Source: Lonicera japonica
Taxonomy: Eukaryota; Streptophyta; Magnoliopsida; Dipsacales; Caprifoliaceae
Assembly: GCA_021464415.1 (NCBI GenBank)
Contig: JAKCWG010000100.1
Location: 1 to 64,000 of the forward strand
DNA length: 64,000 nucleotides
Direction: 5' to 3'
Shown piece after piece: positions 48,001 to 60,590 of this stretch. The notes below the pieces were generated by a model that did no database searches, was not told the DNA's origin, and saw only the letters and a list, made by a program, of their open reading frames with translations. A program made the translations under genes and the position numbers. Numbering within the stretch: the first letter of the stretch is position 1; each line of letters starts with the position of its first letter.

Positions 48001-48458
48001 ACGTTCGAGTAGTGATTTTTTTCAATTGGAAGGGATTAGTAGTCTTGCAGAAAAAATGGTGGACAAAGGAATGAATGAAATATTTCCTTATGTTTATTTG
48101 CTTTTTACATTGGCTTTGGTTTTACCGGTTGCAATTGCTTCAGTGGAGAGGGCATTTTCTGCCATGAATATTATTAAAAATCCACTTCGCAATATAATGG
48201 GAGATCAGTGGTTGAATGATAGCTTGATTGTTTACATCGAGAGAGATGTTTTTGCTTGTATTGATAACGAAACTATAATGCAATGTTTTCAGAATATGAA
48301 AACTCGTCGTAGACAATTGTAACTTGTATTATTGGTTTTGTTATGAATTATGAATGGAAATACTATCCTTCTATCTTTTTAGCATTATTTTCTTTGTAAT
48401 TTTTTTTGGAACTTTTACACTTAGACCCCTTGGCCCTATAATCTTGGATTCGCCACTG
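45028..48458 (+). mobile_element. hAT transposon (3.4 kb) with decayed transposase
   Basis: Ends are CAGTGGCGGAC and the inverse of CAGTGGCGAAT. A perfect 8-bp target duplication TGCCCTAG flanks it (45020-45027 and 48459-48466). It has CT-rich leader-like sequence (45230-45600), a possible leader intron (GT near 45608, AG at 46020-46021) and a transposase frame with several breaks. Mobility would need transposase in trans. Confidence 0.92.
46026..48322 (+). pseudogene. hAT transposase (TTF zinc finger, DUF4371, hAT dimerisation)
   Basis: ATG 46026 starts a MERFFKRK frame. The TTF-type zinc finger follows (YSPN...IRRAYLQKGPCQPR, then CLHCYLFK after a break at 46260). DUF4371/RNase H-like sequence includes RGHDESAQ, VDEARD, and YDGASNMRDEFNGLK...FYIHCFAHQLQLALVAVA (46950-47300). 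The C-terminal dimerisation region is ASVERAFSAMNIIKNPLRNIMGDQWLNDSLIVYIERDVF (split: SVERAFSAMNIIKN, then MGDQWLNDSL) near 48140-48260. Breaks occur near 46260, 46622, 46893, 46940, 47338 and 47400-47670. It resembles the plant 'zinc finger MYM-type 1-like' hAT group. Confidence 0.88.
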
Positions 48459-48990
48459 TGCCCTAGCATTGGCAGTGTCAGTGGTGGAGCCACTGCCATG
48501 CATCTCAGCCTGAACCGCCAGTTTACGATGAAGGTCCAATTATTAAAAGAACTATGTGGCGTTCAATCAGTCTACCAAGTGATTGTGCTGTTGATTCTAG
48601 ACTTGAAGGGGCAACACATTCTCTAAGCAGATATGATGAGGCTGTTCTAAAGGCCATGGTCTTTAGTTGCTATGTACTTTGCCAAGTTTTCATGCTGATT
48701 AGCACTTACGAGAGATGTTGAAAAAACAAATGTTTTCGAAGGGAATTTGAAGTATAACAATCTATGGTTTGTTGTGATTTTGGGAGCCATTGTTGTTCTT
48801 TAGGATGTGGTTATTGAGATCTCGGAGGCTCTTGCATTTAATGGGAAGGTTGGATCTTAAACGATGGTGCATCTGTACTGGAATTGGTGGTTTCTCTTTG
48901 TTCATAGATTGGATTGCAAAATGGATTTTCAATTGTTGCAAAAGATGATTGAGTTTGTATTTTCTTTCTTCAAATTGATCGATCAAGCTG

Positions 48991-49849
48991 TATTCTACTC
49001 CAATAAGTTTAGGAGATGTGCATAGATTTTGTTATATATTATTCTCCCGAGGCATGTATAATTATCTAATGTAATTGTAGGAATATGAATGAAAGAATGT
49101 AAATTTATAAAACAATAATAAAGAAAAAAAAAGTTGCATAAAATAAAAGAAAGAGTACGTAATGTTTTCCTAACAAATTGAACCAATACTTGGCTCATCA
49201 AAACCACGAGTGAAAAAAATAATAATTTTTAACATAATTAATAGATAAGGCAATAAAATATTTATTATTGTTAGGTTTTGTAAATTGAAAATGTCATGAA
49301 AAATAATTGTGACTCTAAGATTTTGTTTGATGGTAACATGGAAAATGATAGCAAAAATAATTGATTTGTGAAAGAAGTTGAAAAATAAGTTAACATGTGG
49401 TGAAATAAAAAAAAAGTTCTTCCTCGTTCCCAAAGAAAATCTTTTCATATAAAAAGTTAGAATTAATTTCATCACATGTTTTAATTTATTTTATAATTTT
49501 TTACAAATTAATTAATTATTTCTGATTTTTTATATTGCCAGAGTTAATTAGAAACAACTCGCATTTTAATTTGAGGGCAAAGGCGTAATATATTCTGGTG
49601 GGGCATATTGAAAGGGGCAGTGATTATTTTTCTTTGGTTCGACTGGTGGGTGGGCTTCGGCCCAATAAACAATAACGCTAATGGGCTCTCATGTAAAAGA
49701 GTTTTGCTCGAGTACAAGAATATATATATATCTATATAATAAACTTCAAAGGTTTTTGAATAAAAAAATGTTTGTGTTTTATAAAAATTTGTGTGGCTCA
49801 AAATTAGTCTCCCAAAAATGAACGGTCAGATCCCCTTATTTTTCCCGCT
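48991..49849. other. AT-rich intergenic sequence
   Basis: No gene recognised. Minus-strand open frames at 48995-49475 are low-complexity Ile/Phe/Asn-rich and not credible. Confidence 0.5.
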
Positions 49850-49970
49850 TCTCTCTCCTCCTCCTCCCACTAAAATATCTCCCTTAACACACACTTACTC
49901 AAATATATTCCCCTCTCCCTCGTGAAGGAAAAATGAGCTCTCAGACACTTTATCTCTCCCTCTCTCAGGC

Positions 49971-50003
<33 letters not shown>

Positions 50004-50060
50004 GAATTACTCCAACGACGGAGCCTCGAGCGGGATTCCGGAGGTATTTCTCCTTTCCTT
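49850..50060 (+). promoter_or_regulatory. CT-rich leader-like segment with TC microsatellite
   Basis: C/T-rich sequence with a (TC)14 run at 49975-50002 is followed by 'ccggag|gtattt', a possible splice donor near 50044. Pyrimidine-rich stretches like this are common in plant 5' leaders. A short frame starting at ATG 49933 has 13 codons. No coding exon could be linked downstream, although 'tgaattag' and 'acgtaag|gta' near 52270-52321 could bound a small exon. Confidence 0.3.
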
Positions 50061-51589
50061 TCCTTCACTCTCCCCTCTCCCTTTTCCTTTTTGGGATCTG
50101 TTTCAAACTTGAATTTAGGGCTTTTTTCTATCTTATTTTTCCTTGGGATTTCTTTCATTTGGGTGTTTGATATTTCTCAAATTTGTTTTGTGTGTGTTTT
50201 AAATAAAAATCTAGGGTTTTTTATACTTCTCAATTTTGGGTGTATTTGATAGTTCTTAAATTGTTTCGGGTGTTCTCAATAGTTCTCGAAGGAGAACATT
50301 GGCGATGAAATGTACTAGAATAATGCATTGAAAATGGGGATTAAACTTGGGTTTATTTGTGATTGGGTGTATGTTAGGCAATTTTTGTTTGGGTTCCAAG
50401 AAGTGATATACGAGTTACCCGATTTGTGGCTTACTTTCTTTGTTTGCTCCTTTTTTTTTCAATAGTAGGAAAATTTAGCTCTCACTATTGGATATCATAG
50501 TGAATTTTGTTCAAGTTGCAAGTAAGTTTGTTTCACTTTTCTCAACTTTAATTTATATATCTAGCCCTTACAGTAGTTGTATATCTAGCCCTACTAAATG
50601 CCCACAGAAAGAATATTATTATTATTATTATTTTACAACGCAGCACTATAGATGGTAAAGTTACAAAATTGAATAATAATGGTGCAAAGATTATTATTAT
50701 TGTATATCTAGCTCTCACTGTAGGCATTGAATAATAATGGTGCAAAGATTATTATTATTTTACAAAGCAGCACCATTATTATTATTTTACAAACTGAATG
50801 CCTACAGAAAGAATATTATTATTGTATATCTATCTCTCACTGTTGAATAATAACTTGAGCACTAAATTACCGAATTCATTACTTGATTTTAAGTATTTTG
50901 AAATAAGTTTCGACAGCAAGTTGCCGTTCTTTGAATAAACTTGGGTTTATTTGTAATTGGGTGTATGTTAGGCATTTTTTTAACAAAGATTGGTGCAAAG
51001 CCTATAATTAAAACATAAAACAAAACAAAATACATACATCTTAAAATACATACGATCTTAAAACAACCTATATTTTTGTGGCATCCTATCCTATCCTATC
51101 CTCATTAAGAGCTACTCTTATCTTAGAAATAATGGAATTTCGCAAGGACATTTCCCTTATGAAAACTGTGAGAAGATTTAATTTTGAAAGATATTCCCAT
51201 AAGTTTCCCGTATTCTTCTCAGCTTCCAAGGAGGTCTGTAGGTTTTATTAATTTTTTTTTATAAAATGTTAAATACTTTTTGTTTGATGCTCAATTTCTA
51301 TAAGAGGTTATCTTCTCAGTTTACAGTTTTGTTTGATTTTATGTATAGTTTTTTGCATTTTAAAGAGTGGGGTCTGAATGACACGAGGGTGCTGGTATAG
51401 ATTTTTTCTATTGGTGTGTTTTTTATTGTTAGTGTGATGTGAAGAGGTAGTATTTTCCCTGGCCCATGTGGGTGGCCCTTTGATGTATTCTGCTGATTGT
51501 TGTTCTTTACTTACTTTAAATTTTATTGATAAAAAAAGATGGCACTTGCTGCGCTACCTACAAATGCTCAGTTACTATGATTTGCATTA
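50061..51589. other. Intergenic with ATT-rich repeats
   Basis: At 50560-50860 the phrases 'gaataataatggtgcaaag', 'attattattatt' and 'tgtatatctagc(t)' recur two to four times in shuffled order. A (CCTAT)n tract lies at about 51087-51107. No gene recognised. Confidence 0.5.
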
Positions 51590-51700
51590 TAGTGCTTTTG
51601 GTAACGCACTTGCTGTGCTCGCCTAGATCTGGGATATACTGAGTTCGACACTCATCCGAGGTGGGGGAGGTTTTGTTATTTATTCGTAGTAAAAAGGTAG
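51590..51700 (+). repeat. Possible tRNA-derived SINE
   Basis: 'tagtgcttttggtaacgc' resembles box A and 'gagttcgacactc' resembles box B at plausible spacing, followed by a T-rich and then A-rich tail. The matches are imperfect and the ends are undefined. Confidence 0.35.
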
Positions 51701-54700
51701 AGACTTGGTGAAGATATGTGAAATAGCAGTATGATAGGAAAATTCAGTCCAGCACAATAGAATAAAAAATTAAATATATCCTACTTACTTTGTTTTTAGT
51801 AGATTCGGTTCGTGTTCATATGCATGTTGTAAGATCATCACGTGTATGCCTTTCGTTCTTTATCAGTGAGATTTAAACCAATTATACTTCTTTTATTCTT
51901 GAAATGGATTTTCATGCAACAAATGGATTTGTTCTTAAAAAATTTCCTTAATGGGTCCCAAGAAGTGAATTGTAGGAACATTATATGAAATTTTTATAAT
52001 TCCAAAACTAAAGTGGCATTTATCTAGATAATAAGGGTGTGCCTACTAACACTCCAAATGAATACCTTAGCAATCCAAACTTAATGTATTGGCACTTTGT
52101 ATGTATACTTTAGGACACTTTTAAGATAGCAGATACATTTTATGGAGTGCTAGAGTACCCAAAGGTAATACATGCATAGCATATATATTTTTTAAATTTA
52201 ATACATGCATAGTGTATATTCAAAATTCTGAAATTTGTTAGTAGTAACCATATATTCATTCACTTTGTTGAATTAGGTCTATAAATCGAAAGACAATGCA
52301 TGCTATAAAGGCAACACGTAAGGTACGACTACTTATACTTTTTTTATTTTAGGCTTTCTTTTTGTGTATTTGTTTTTATAGATGTTTTGGAGTACTAGAA
52401 GGATTTTTCATTGAGTGCCAATAACCACACCCTTTTCTTTGCTATATATATGTTCAACTGCTACCTTAGCGCCAAAGCCATAGCTATTCTTTAATTTATT
52501 GTTTAGTGGTTTAATCGAATTTCTATAATTTTGGTTTCTATGATTTGGATGGATTCACCTTTCGATGCCATAGTTTAGTAAATTATTTTTAAATTTAAGT
52601 AAATTTCCCTTATCCATATGCAATTTTTGTAATTCGATCAAAATAGGTATTTTATACTTCACTTATGTCTTTCACTTGATACAAAGAGGATAAACTATTT
52701 TTTCGGTTTGAGTTACATTTCCCCTTTTTCCTTTACCCTCATACTTTTTGTCCGCTTTTATTTTTTGAAAAATAAATAAATTAAGGTATAAATTTCTTCA
52801 TTATACAATCTACTAATAACATTCTTCTAATTCCTTAAATGCAAAAAAATGAATGGCTATTTATTTGGTATTTGGTAACTGAAATTTAATTAATTTTATT
52901 TGTAAACTTTGTTTCGTAGGTACAACTTTCATAGTGGTGCACTCAAGGTAAGAATTCAAGAGTGACCAACTGATCGTATCACGATTAAGGCTTTACATTT
53001 TGTTTGCATATAATTTCTCTATTTTTCTTTTCAGAACAACATTAATGTACCCAAATTCATGGTGACACACAAGTTTTGGTTCCAAACCATTGATCTAATT
53101 AAATTAGTGCTTTTTCTTAAAAATGTAAAATCAAAACTAAGATTCTTAATTAGGGATGGAGGGAGTAATTTTTTGTGTGGATTATTTGTATGATTTAAGA
53201 GCATACACTACCTATAAATACTTTATTACTACGAGTTGAACCATGGTATTAATGATTAAGATTATAGAAGAATTTTGTGTGAGTACTTTGCTCAATCCTT
53301 TTAATTAATTAACCTGCTAGCTACATTTGTTTCAAGATAGTTTGTTTTTTAAATATTTATCTTGCTTTTTTGTGTTGTTATATCACCCATCTCATTAGGT
53401 ACCACCTTAGAATTTTTATGCTAAAGACAAAGTATTTGTTTTACAAGTCATTAAGGAAAGAAAGTTGGTTGATATTTTCACCATCATATTTTGTCACAAA
53501 CACCTTCTACACCTTACACATTTTTTTATTTATCAAACACACACCACCTTATCACTCTTTACTTAAAATTAAAACTTATCTAAAACATAATTGAAAAAAA
53601 AATAAAAAGTTTTCTAATTTAGCCCCCCTTCATCTCTGCGTCCTTCTTTCCCTCTTCCTGTGTTTCATCCATGTTAATTAAAAAAGGAAAAAGGAGGATC
53701 ATCACCATCATCTCGCCATCATCCCCCTTATGTAGAATCATCATCAATTGCAGATGGCGTCAAAACAGTTACTGTTGAAGTTTTTTTTGTGTATTTAAAA
53801 AAATGAGAGAAGAAGAAAAAGAAACAAAACCAAAGCAAAGCACCAAGAAAACATTCATGTGTTTTCCTAAGTTTCACATAGGAGAGGAATAAAACCTTTC
53901 ATGGGTTTTTATAAGGGAGAATTTGTATAAGGGCTTAAGCCATTTGGGCATTAAACTTTTGTGCTGCTGGGTGAAGACTTGGATCGTGTGGTTCACCACA
54001 CGCGCGCCGATCGATTCGGGCTCCAATACAATCAATTTAGACAAAAAAAAATTGAAAATTTTATTTATTAAAAATAATTTTTTCTCTTTTGAATTTGAAA
54101 TTTTATTAATTTTGACTCAATCTTAAGTCGTGTTGTTTGGATAAGTCCTTTTCTCCCTCAATGCGTTTTCTTCTCCCCTCTACGCAACGAAAATATTTTT
54201 TTCTTTTATTTAGAAAACTTTTTCCGTCTTCAAAAACAAATATAGACAACGAAAAAAATCCTCCATTGTTATCTAGGCAACGGAAATTACAAAGGGAGTC
54301 AAAATTCCGATTTCCCTACTTGCAACTAAAATCGAGATAAAGGAAAATCTAGGCTTGTTGTATCTAGGGGACAGCGTGGCCTATCCTAACTGCTAGCACA
54401 AACACCGAGCAGAGCCGCAAAACATCTTAAAGAGAGTGACCTAATCCGCGACTCAATCCGGTGTTTAATTTCCAATCGCTATTTGGTAAATTTGTTCCTA
54501 TTTTTCAACAGTTACTTGTTCAAAATCAACCGACTACCGTTATACGTACTTGGCTCACTTCGGCCAATCTATGTTAAAGACACTCAACCCATGTCAAGAG
54601 AATGCGTTCGGCTAAAAACAGATGAATGTGTTCGGCTTTTTATGACCAAGCGTGCTTGGTACCATTCTGGCTAAGATTTTGAATCACACTCATCTAGATG

Positions 54701-55350
54701 ATGAAGTTTTGTTTTGTTTGTTAAAAATCGAAGATGACAATAACAATGGAAGATGAGGTTTTGTACGTCGTCAATGAGTCGAGAGTCGTATTGAGAAAGT
54801 ATGATAAGGAGAAAGATGGGTGGGAGGAGATAGTGGAAGATGAGAGCTAGACTGAGGGGAGGAAAGCATTGCCGCTGGCAATGTTAGGATGTGGGTGGTG
54901 GTGGATTTTTTGTACATGGTGGTGTCGCCGACAAGATTGTGGGTGGTGGATACACCACCAGGATGGTGATAGTTCATACTTTAAAAGGTAGTGAAAGAAG
55001 TGGTGAAAGGTGGTAGAATTTTTTGTTATAATTAATTTAGTAAAGAGGTGAAGGGGGAGAATGGTAGAGATAAAGGTTTATTCATTTAATTTAAAAATAT
55101 TCAAGAAGCGTTGGTGACAAAAAACAAAAGAAAAAAATATGCATTTATCAGCAGCAGAAAGAAAAGGTATAATATTATATCAGATCCAACCGGATTTGTC
55201 TAGGTTCGGGTCCTACAGTGGAAGGTCAGCATGGGAACTAGGCAACGTCACCTGTGACGCAATGTAGTGAGATCAGCACCCAAGAAATATGTCACATGTT
55301 GTCACGTGCCGACAGCCTCCGTCAAATATGTTTTAGAACGTGCACATATA
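51701..55350. other. Intergenic, no recognised gene
   Basis: AT-rich. 'gggatggagggagta' near 53154 is the end of a Stowaway-like element without a visible partner. A less AT-rich stretch at about 54354-54480 is unassigned. 53600-53760 and 54780-54970 are low-complexity. Short frames here are Ser/Phe/Leu-rich and have no domain. Confidence 0.45.
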
Positions 55351-55541
55351 TTTTTTTTTTTGATTTCCCAGGGTATCCACCGCTCGACTGCGGAGACTAA
55401 TTCCTTCGCTGATTGTAGGCACCTCAAAGGGTGGAATAGCTGGCCCAGAGATTTAAGGCTGCTCCATGCCCAAGGCAGGGATCGAACCCCTGACACTTGG
55501 TTAAGGGAGGAGGAGCCATTACCGCTCCACCACACCCCCCA
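55351..55541 (-). mobile_element. tRNA-derived SINE
   Basis: On the minus strand it starts with box A (GGTGGAGCGGTAATGGCTCC), has box B GGGGTTCGATCCC near 55479-55491 and ends in a run of 11 A (seen as T at 55351-55361). About 190 bp, a usual SINE length. No clear target duplication was found. Confidence 0.82.
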
Positions 55542-55989
55542 CGGTTTCAACTTGTTAGTTTAATTTATTTAATTAAAATAGGGGCAGTCTTTACGGCACT
55601 CGCATTGCCCCCGCTTCAAACCGTGTTTAAACCGTGTCTAATCTTTTAACTTTTGGTTTTTCAATATTACACATGAAAGCACGTAGATATTTAATTTATT
55701 TAAAATATATATATAAAAAAAGAGTTGGTTTAATTAATTATTAAAATTATTTTTAATAACCAAAGGCTATAGGTTCAATTTTTAATTAATACCTCTCATT
55801 TGTAGCTCAACTAAGATCAAGAACTTAATTAGATAACGTGTTGTTATAAAAATATATGAGGGAAAAATTTGGCACAATGTCGGTGGATGTGGCCAGTTGA
55901 GAGGTACAATATTTCATATGTTATTCACTTATTTAATATTGCATATGCGATGTATGTTACTTTTGACAAAATTTAATTTTCCATCTTAG

Positions 55990-57218
55990 ATGTTTGTCTA
56001 CACTCAAGAATTATGTGAAAAATCAAAGTCATCCAGAGGGCTCTATTGCACAAGGATATTGGGTAGAAGAATGCTTGACATTTTGCTCAAGGTACTTGCA
56101 TGATATCGAGACGAAGTCCAACCGACCAATAAGGGATTTCGATGGCAGAGATAATTCTCTTAATCAAATAAGCGGTCGCACATTAGGAAAATCATAAGGA
56201 TTTTTGCTTGATGATATCTCATATGCAGAGGCACATTGTTATCTTCTCATTAACACCGACGCTGTTGCTCCATTTCGAGAGTTAGTATCTTACTAAATTA
56301 AATTACAATATTGTTATTATTACTGGAAAATAATGTAATATGACTTATAATGCAATACACATCGTGCTTTTATTAAACGGAGTAATCCTCGTATCAGGCC
56401 ATATGATTTAGATCGTATCCATAATGAAACTTTTCATAAGTCGTTGAAGGATCATGTAAGTAATAAGTTATAATGTAATATCATATTTTCATCGTTATTA
56501 TTATTAATTATGAAGTATAATACTTTGTTTTTGGTTTATACATTAGGTTGGAAAGTTGGTTGCGGCAGGTAATGTGGAGATACCAGAAGAGATTCGAACA
56601 TTTGCTATGGGTCTTATGAAAAAGGCAAAGAGATTCACAGGTTATATTATAAATGGTGTTAGATACCACACAAAGGCTCGAGAGAGGCAAAGAACAACTC
56701 AAAATAGCGGAGTTATGTTGAAGGCAATGACTGAAAGTTATGCAAGTGCAAGAGATAGGAATCCCGTGTTTGGAGAAGTTAATTATTATGGTGTTTTGCA
56801 AGACATCATCGAATTGTACTATTCGAAGGACTATAAGTTCATCTTATTCAAGTGCGATTGGGTGGATAATAATAAGGGACTCATTGAGCGAGATGAATTT
56901 AGGTTCACGATTGTTAATTTAAAACATTTGTTGTATCCGAAGCAAGAAATAACTGATGAAATATTCATCCTTGTGTCTCAAGCAAAACAAGTATTTTATG
57001 TCCAAGATCCAACTGATGGAGATTGGCATATTGTTGTTAAGACAAAGCCTAGGGATTTGTTTGAGATGTTTGAACCAAATACCATCCAGGACCCAACAAA
57101 TATAGAACTATTGAGCGAGCCACATTTAGAGGACATGACACATGATGATGATGTTAGTTGGGTTAGGCAAGGCGTGGCTGGAACGGAGGTTGACGCACCT
57201 ACAAAAAGGCCAACATAA
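55990..57218 (+). pseudogene. CACTA (En/Spm) TNP2-type transposase, C-terminal part (DUF4218/DUF4216)
   Basis: The first piece reads STLKNYVKNQSHPEGSIAQG...EECLTFCSRYL, the end of DUF4218, with an in-frame stop near 56195. A second exon near 56370-56455 reads FIKRSNPRIRPYDLD. The last exon from about 56549 carries GVRYHTKARERQRTTQNSGV, YYGVLQDIIEL, FKCDWVD and QVFYVQDPTDGDWHIVVKTKPRDLF, the DUF4216 signature, ending at 57218. The catalytic N-terminal transposase domain is not in the window. Confidence 0.85.
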
Positions 57219-57477
57219 AGGGAGCCTCGTGAAGATGATTAGCTACTAAGAATTTTACTTTAAAATATTGTTCTAGAACTATTATTTTGTTTGGTATTTT
57301 AAAAAAAATATTATTGTCATCATAATTATCATTTTTTTAATTGTATTACTAGCATATGTTGGGTTTTTTTTGAAGCATTAATTACATTAACTATCAATAG
57401 TCATTGTTGCCCTTATATTTCTTGTGAGTTCGAATTTTATTCTTATTGATATACTCATTTCTTATTTTACAAACTAC

Positions 57478-58850
57478 CATGTTAACAAGTAGTCATCGAA
57501 TAACTAATCGTATAAGAGCTATGCTTAGCCCTACTGAGCAACATAAGGTGGACACAGATCTAAGTATGCCTGAACCTCCACTAAATTGGCCACGTACAAG
57601 TGAGAATGCAAGCGAAAACCAATAATAGGAAGAACAAATGACAGGTATAAGCTATTTCAATCATAATTCCATTAAAATAAACACCTTTAAAGGCTCTGTT
57701 TTGGGAAAATTTTATATACGTCTTATGTTCTGAACAAATGTTTGGACTATTTTTTTGGGTGCTATATTTGGTGTGTTTGTTGCTGGAAATTAATATTTTT
57801 AGGGCTAATATTTATGCTGATTTTATACTAAGTTCTGCTCATATTTATTATTTAATTGTCAGATTCAACTTCAGATCAGGCTGCGAGAAGAAATACTCGA
57901 GGCCCCACTTTGATGCACAAAAGGTGGGCCATTGATGGAGGAATTTTACAAATTGAGATGAATGAGTTTGGTCAACCACTAGAGGAAAAAGCATTAAGAC
58001 TTACCTCTAACTTGGGAGTTCTGGCACGAAACGGGATACTCGCACCATTGACTTATATGGATTGGAGGATTGTACTAGCTCATATTAAGGATAATATTTG
58101 GAAACAAATCAAGGTATAATGGATTTACTGAACTACCTTTGCCTATTATATTGCATTTGGAAAATAAATAAATATATGGAATTCATGTTTTACTGTCTAG
58201 GAAAATACTAATGCGATGGATGGGATGAAAGGTTCTTATCGTCTGTATCAAAAAAGTGGAAAGATTGGAAAGCCAAAGTGAAAAAGCAGGGTTATGATGC
58301 ATATAGTACTAATGAAGAACGACTAGCAAGTTGTCCCACTAGGGTTCAAGAAGATCAATGGCGACCATTTGTCTACCATTGGGATACTGCTAAGGCACAG
58401 GTATGTGGTTATAAAATATAGTACCTTGGTTAGGACTGTCAATCGAGCTTTAAGTCCAAGTTCGGGGCTAGCACATAAAATTAACAAGCATAATCTAATT
58501 TTTTTTACTTAAACTAAGTATGTAGATATATTAAACAATATGTAGATGTAATAAAGTACATACTGATTAATTAACGTACCCTTAGTATAAGGAGGCCAGG
58601 CTAATTCAGGCCACGCGCTTGAACTTCAATTAAAACTCATTTAGTAGGCCGAATGGGCGGGCTTCAAACCTACTTGACCCAATTGATAGGCCGAACGTTG
58701 GCCCCATATCATTTTCAACTAATTATATGTGCTTGCTTTATATTTGAACTAGGTAAAAAGTGTGAGGAACAAAGCTAGCCGAGCACAACTAAAAATGCCA
58801 CACACATCTGGGAGAAAGAGTAGTGCTCAAGTGAGAAATAAGGTAAAATG
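57478..58850 (+). pseudogene. CACTA second gene, Ptta/En/Spm transposase_24-like
   Basis: Plausible exons are 57478-57647, 57863-58112 (ALRLTSNLGVLARNG), about 58201-58400 (WKDWKAKVKKQGYDAY and EDQWRPFVYHWDT, read after a frame change) and 58754-58843 (SVRNKASRAQLKMPHTSGRKS). The last motif is characteristic of plant transposase family 24, the TNPA-like partner of TNP2 in CACTA elements. Stops near 57623-57628 and the frame change make it decayed. It lies about 260 bp after the TNP2 remnant, on the same strand. Confidence 0.78.
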
Positions 58851-60333
58851 TATATACTTTTAAATCTCAATCAATTCATTTTATTTGCAAAGATGAAATT
58901 TGTTTGTGTGAGAATCCGCAAATGCGACCCCAGGTTCCCAGCCTCTAATTTGGGAGTCTGAAACATCGGAAAGGATTTCGTTATTTCATTTGCTTTTATG
59001 CGTTGATAATTTATATCGAGTGTCCCTATATCCTATTTTTATATGCAAGAAGGCTCGTTCAGAGTCGCCAGTACATTTTACGAGAAAATGGACAAAATAG
59101 TTATGTAAGAAGAAAGGCTACATATAAGCCTTTTTTACACGTTTGTCTACGAAACCAGGATTCTATAGGATTCGGGAACTATATTACGGTTTGGGAAAGT
59201 GTTAAGCACCCATTCCGCCCTTTCGGTCTCTAGTGGTTTTATATGTTTATTCTATGTTGAAAAACTTGGATGCTTTTACTGATATTCTACTACTTTCTGG
59301 AAATAACTCATGAAAATCTGATTTTGAGAAAAACAGTGAAAATGATGAAAACCTTGTATTTCGTGATCCGATGTTTTGGTTTTGTCAAAATCTGATTACT
59401 AGTGACAAAAGTTTATCTTATCTATTTTAAAATGAGAGTAATTCGGTATTGTTTTCTCAGATAACAATATCAATTATCTCATTAGGTTAATTTAGAAAGG
59501 ATCAGATCTTTATCGGAATTGATTTAATATGGAATTGAACTCTCGGGGAGAGTGCATCAGATACATTACGGTCTATATGAAAGACAAAATATATCTGAGT
59601 TTAATTCCTGAGTAAACTTTATCAGTTCGGGTTTTGAAAATTTGATTTTATCCGGACGATGAGCACTTTACTTCTTCTAGTTTTACAAATGATTTTATCA
59701 AATGATTTTATTTGAAAATGATAGAATATCAGTAACTTGACAATAAGTTTATCTAACTAGAAAGTGGACAGAACAACAAATAAAAAGAGTCTATAAATAA
59801 TAAACTTAATTAAAATTGGAATGAGGATAGTGGAAGTAAATGCTTTCAGTTTACGTTGGCCCAAGCAAGCCAACTCCCTACTCACTTATAGTACTTCCGA
59901 AAATAACAAGTATGTGTATATAGAAAACTTAAATAAGAATCTAAACAAGTCTATAATTACTAAATAAAGTACAATAAAACTAATATGCAGATATATTATT
60001 TGATTACTAGAAGAGACTTTAGTTACCTTCCCGATGATATATATAAGAATAAGAGAGAGAAAATATAATATGGCAGAGAAGACCTTCGGCAAATATTAGC
60101 TTTCCTCTTAGAAATATTTCCAGCGGTCTGACTTTAGAAAGTGGCACTCCGAGTGCCAAGATTAGATCTGAGACTCTTGCGAAAATAAATGTTATCACAG
60201 ATGCTTCTGGAGAAGGCTTAAAGATTAAAAAATAGCAGAAAGAATAAGTAATTTTAGTCTAAAAATCGTGTCGAGAAGTTGCCGTCTATAACCCATGGGG
60301 GTGCTGGTCTATATATAGTGCTCTGGAGGGTTT
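58851..60333. other. Non-coding, LTR-retrotransposon-like
   Basis: 'gagtcgccagtacatttta' near 59060 and 'gtgttaagcacccattccg' near 59200 resemble phrases in long LTRs of plant Ty3/gypsy (Tat/Ogre-like) elements. No frame, primer site or boundaries were found. Confidence 0.3.
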
Positions 60334-60590
60334 GTTGCGCGACATTTCCCAACTTTATTTGTTTGTCGCGCGATGTATCTGTTTGTCGTGCGACATATCT
60401 GTTTCACTGTACCTGTTTGTCGTGCGACATATCTGTTTGTTGCGCGACAAACGGCTGGAGTGATGGGTTCTGACACTGTGATGTGTCAAAAAGTGGTTGG
60501 TCGGTGTTTAATGGGTTTGTAGTGTGACAAATTGGGTTTGTCGCGCGACAAACACATCTAACAGGCCTGTTTGTCGTGCTACAAACTCCC
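60334..60590. repeat. Dispersed copies of a GTTTGTCGCGCGACAAAC palindrome
   Basis: About eight degenerate copies of an 18-bp palindrome lie in 260 bp. One is perfect (near 60537-60554). The others differ mainly by C-to-T or G-to-A at CpG sites, for example TCGTGCGA and TTGCGCGA. Confidence 0.75.

Larger units (their letters stand above)
44885..48990 (+). pseudogene. P2B Ca2+-ATPase (ACA12/13-like) C-terminal remnant, split by a hAT element
   Basis: Before the insertion, 44895-45027 encodes KGKVVAV...RDSPSLKEANVGL, the hinge region of P-type pumps (normally TGDGTNDAP.LKEADVGL; the catalytic-loop residues are altered here, as in some divergent ACA members). After it, 48630-48960 gives, across frame shifts, AVLKAMVFSCYVLCQVF, KTNVFEGNLKYNNLWFVVILGAIVVL and LDLKRWCICTGIGGFSLFIDWIAKWI, matching the last membrane helices of plant ACA pumps. 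The region between hinge and last helices is mostly missing. Non-functional. Confidence 0.75.
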
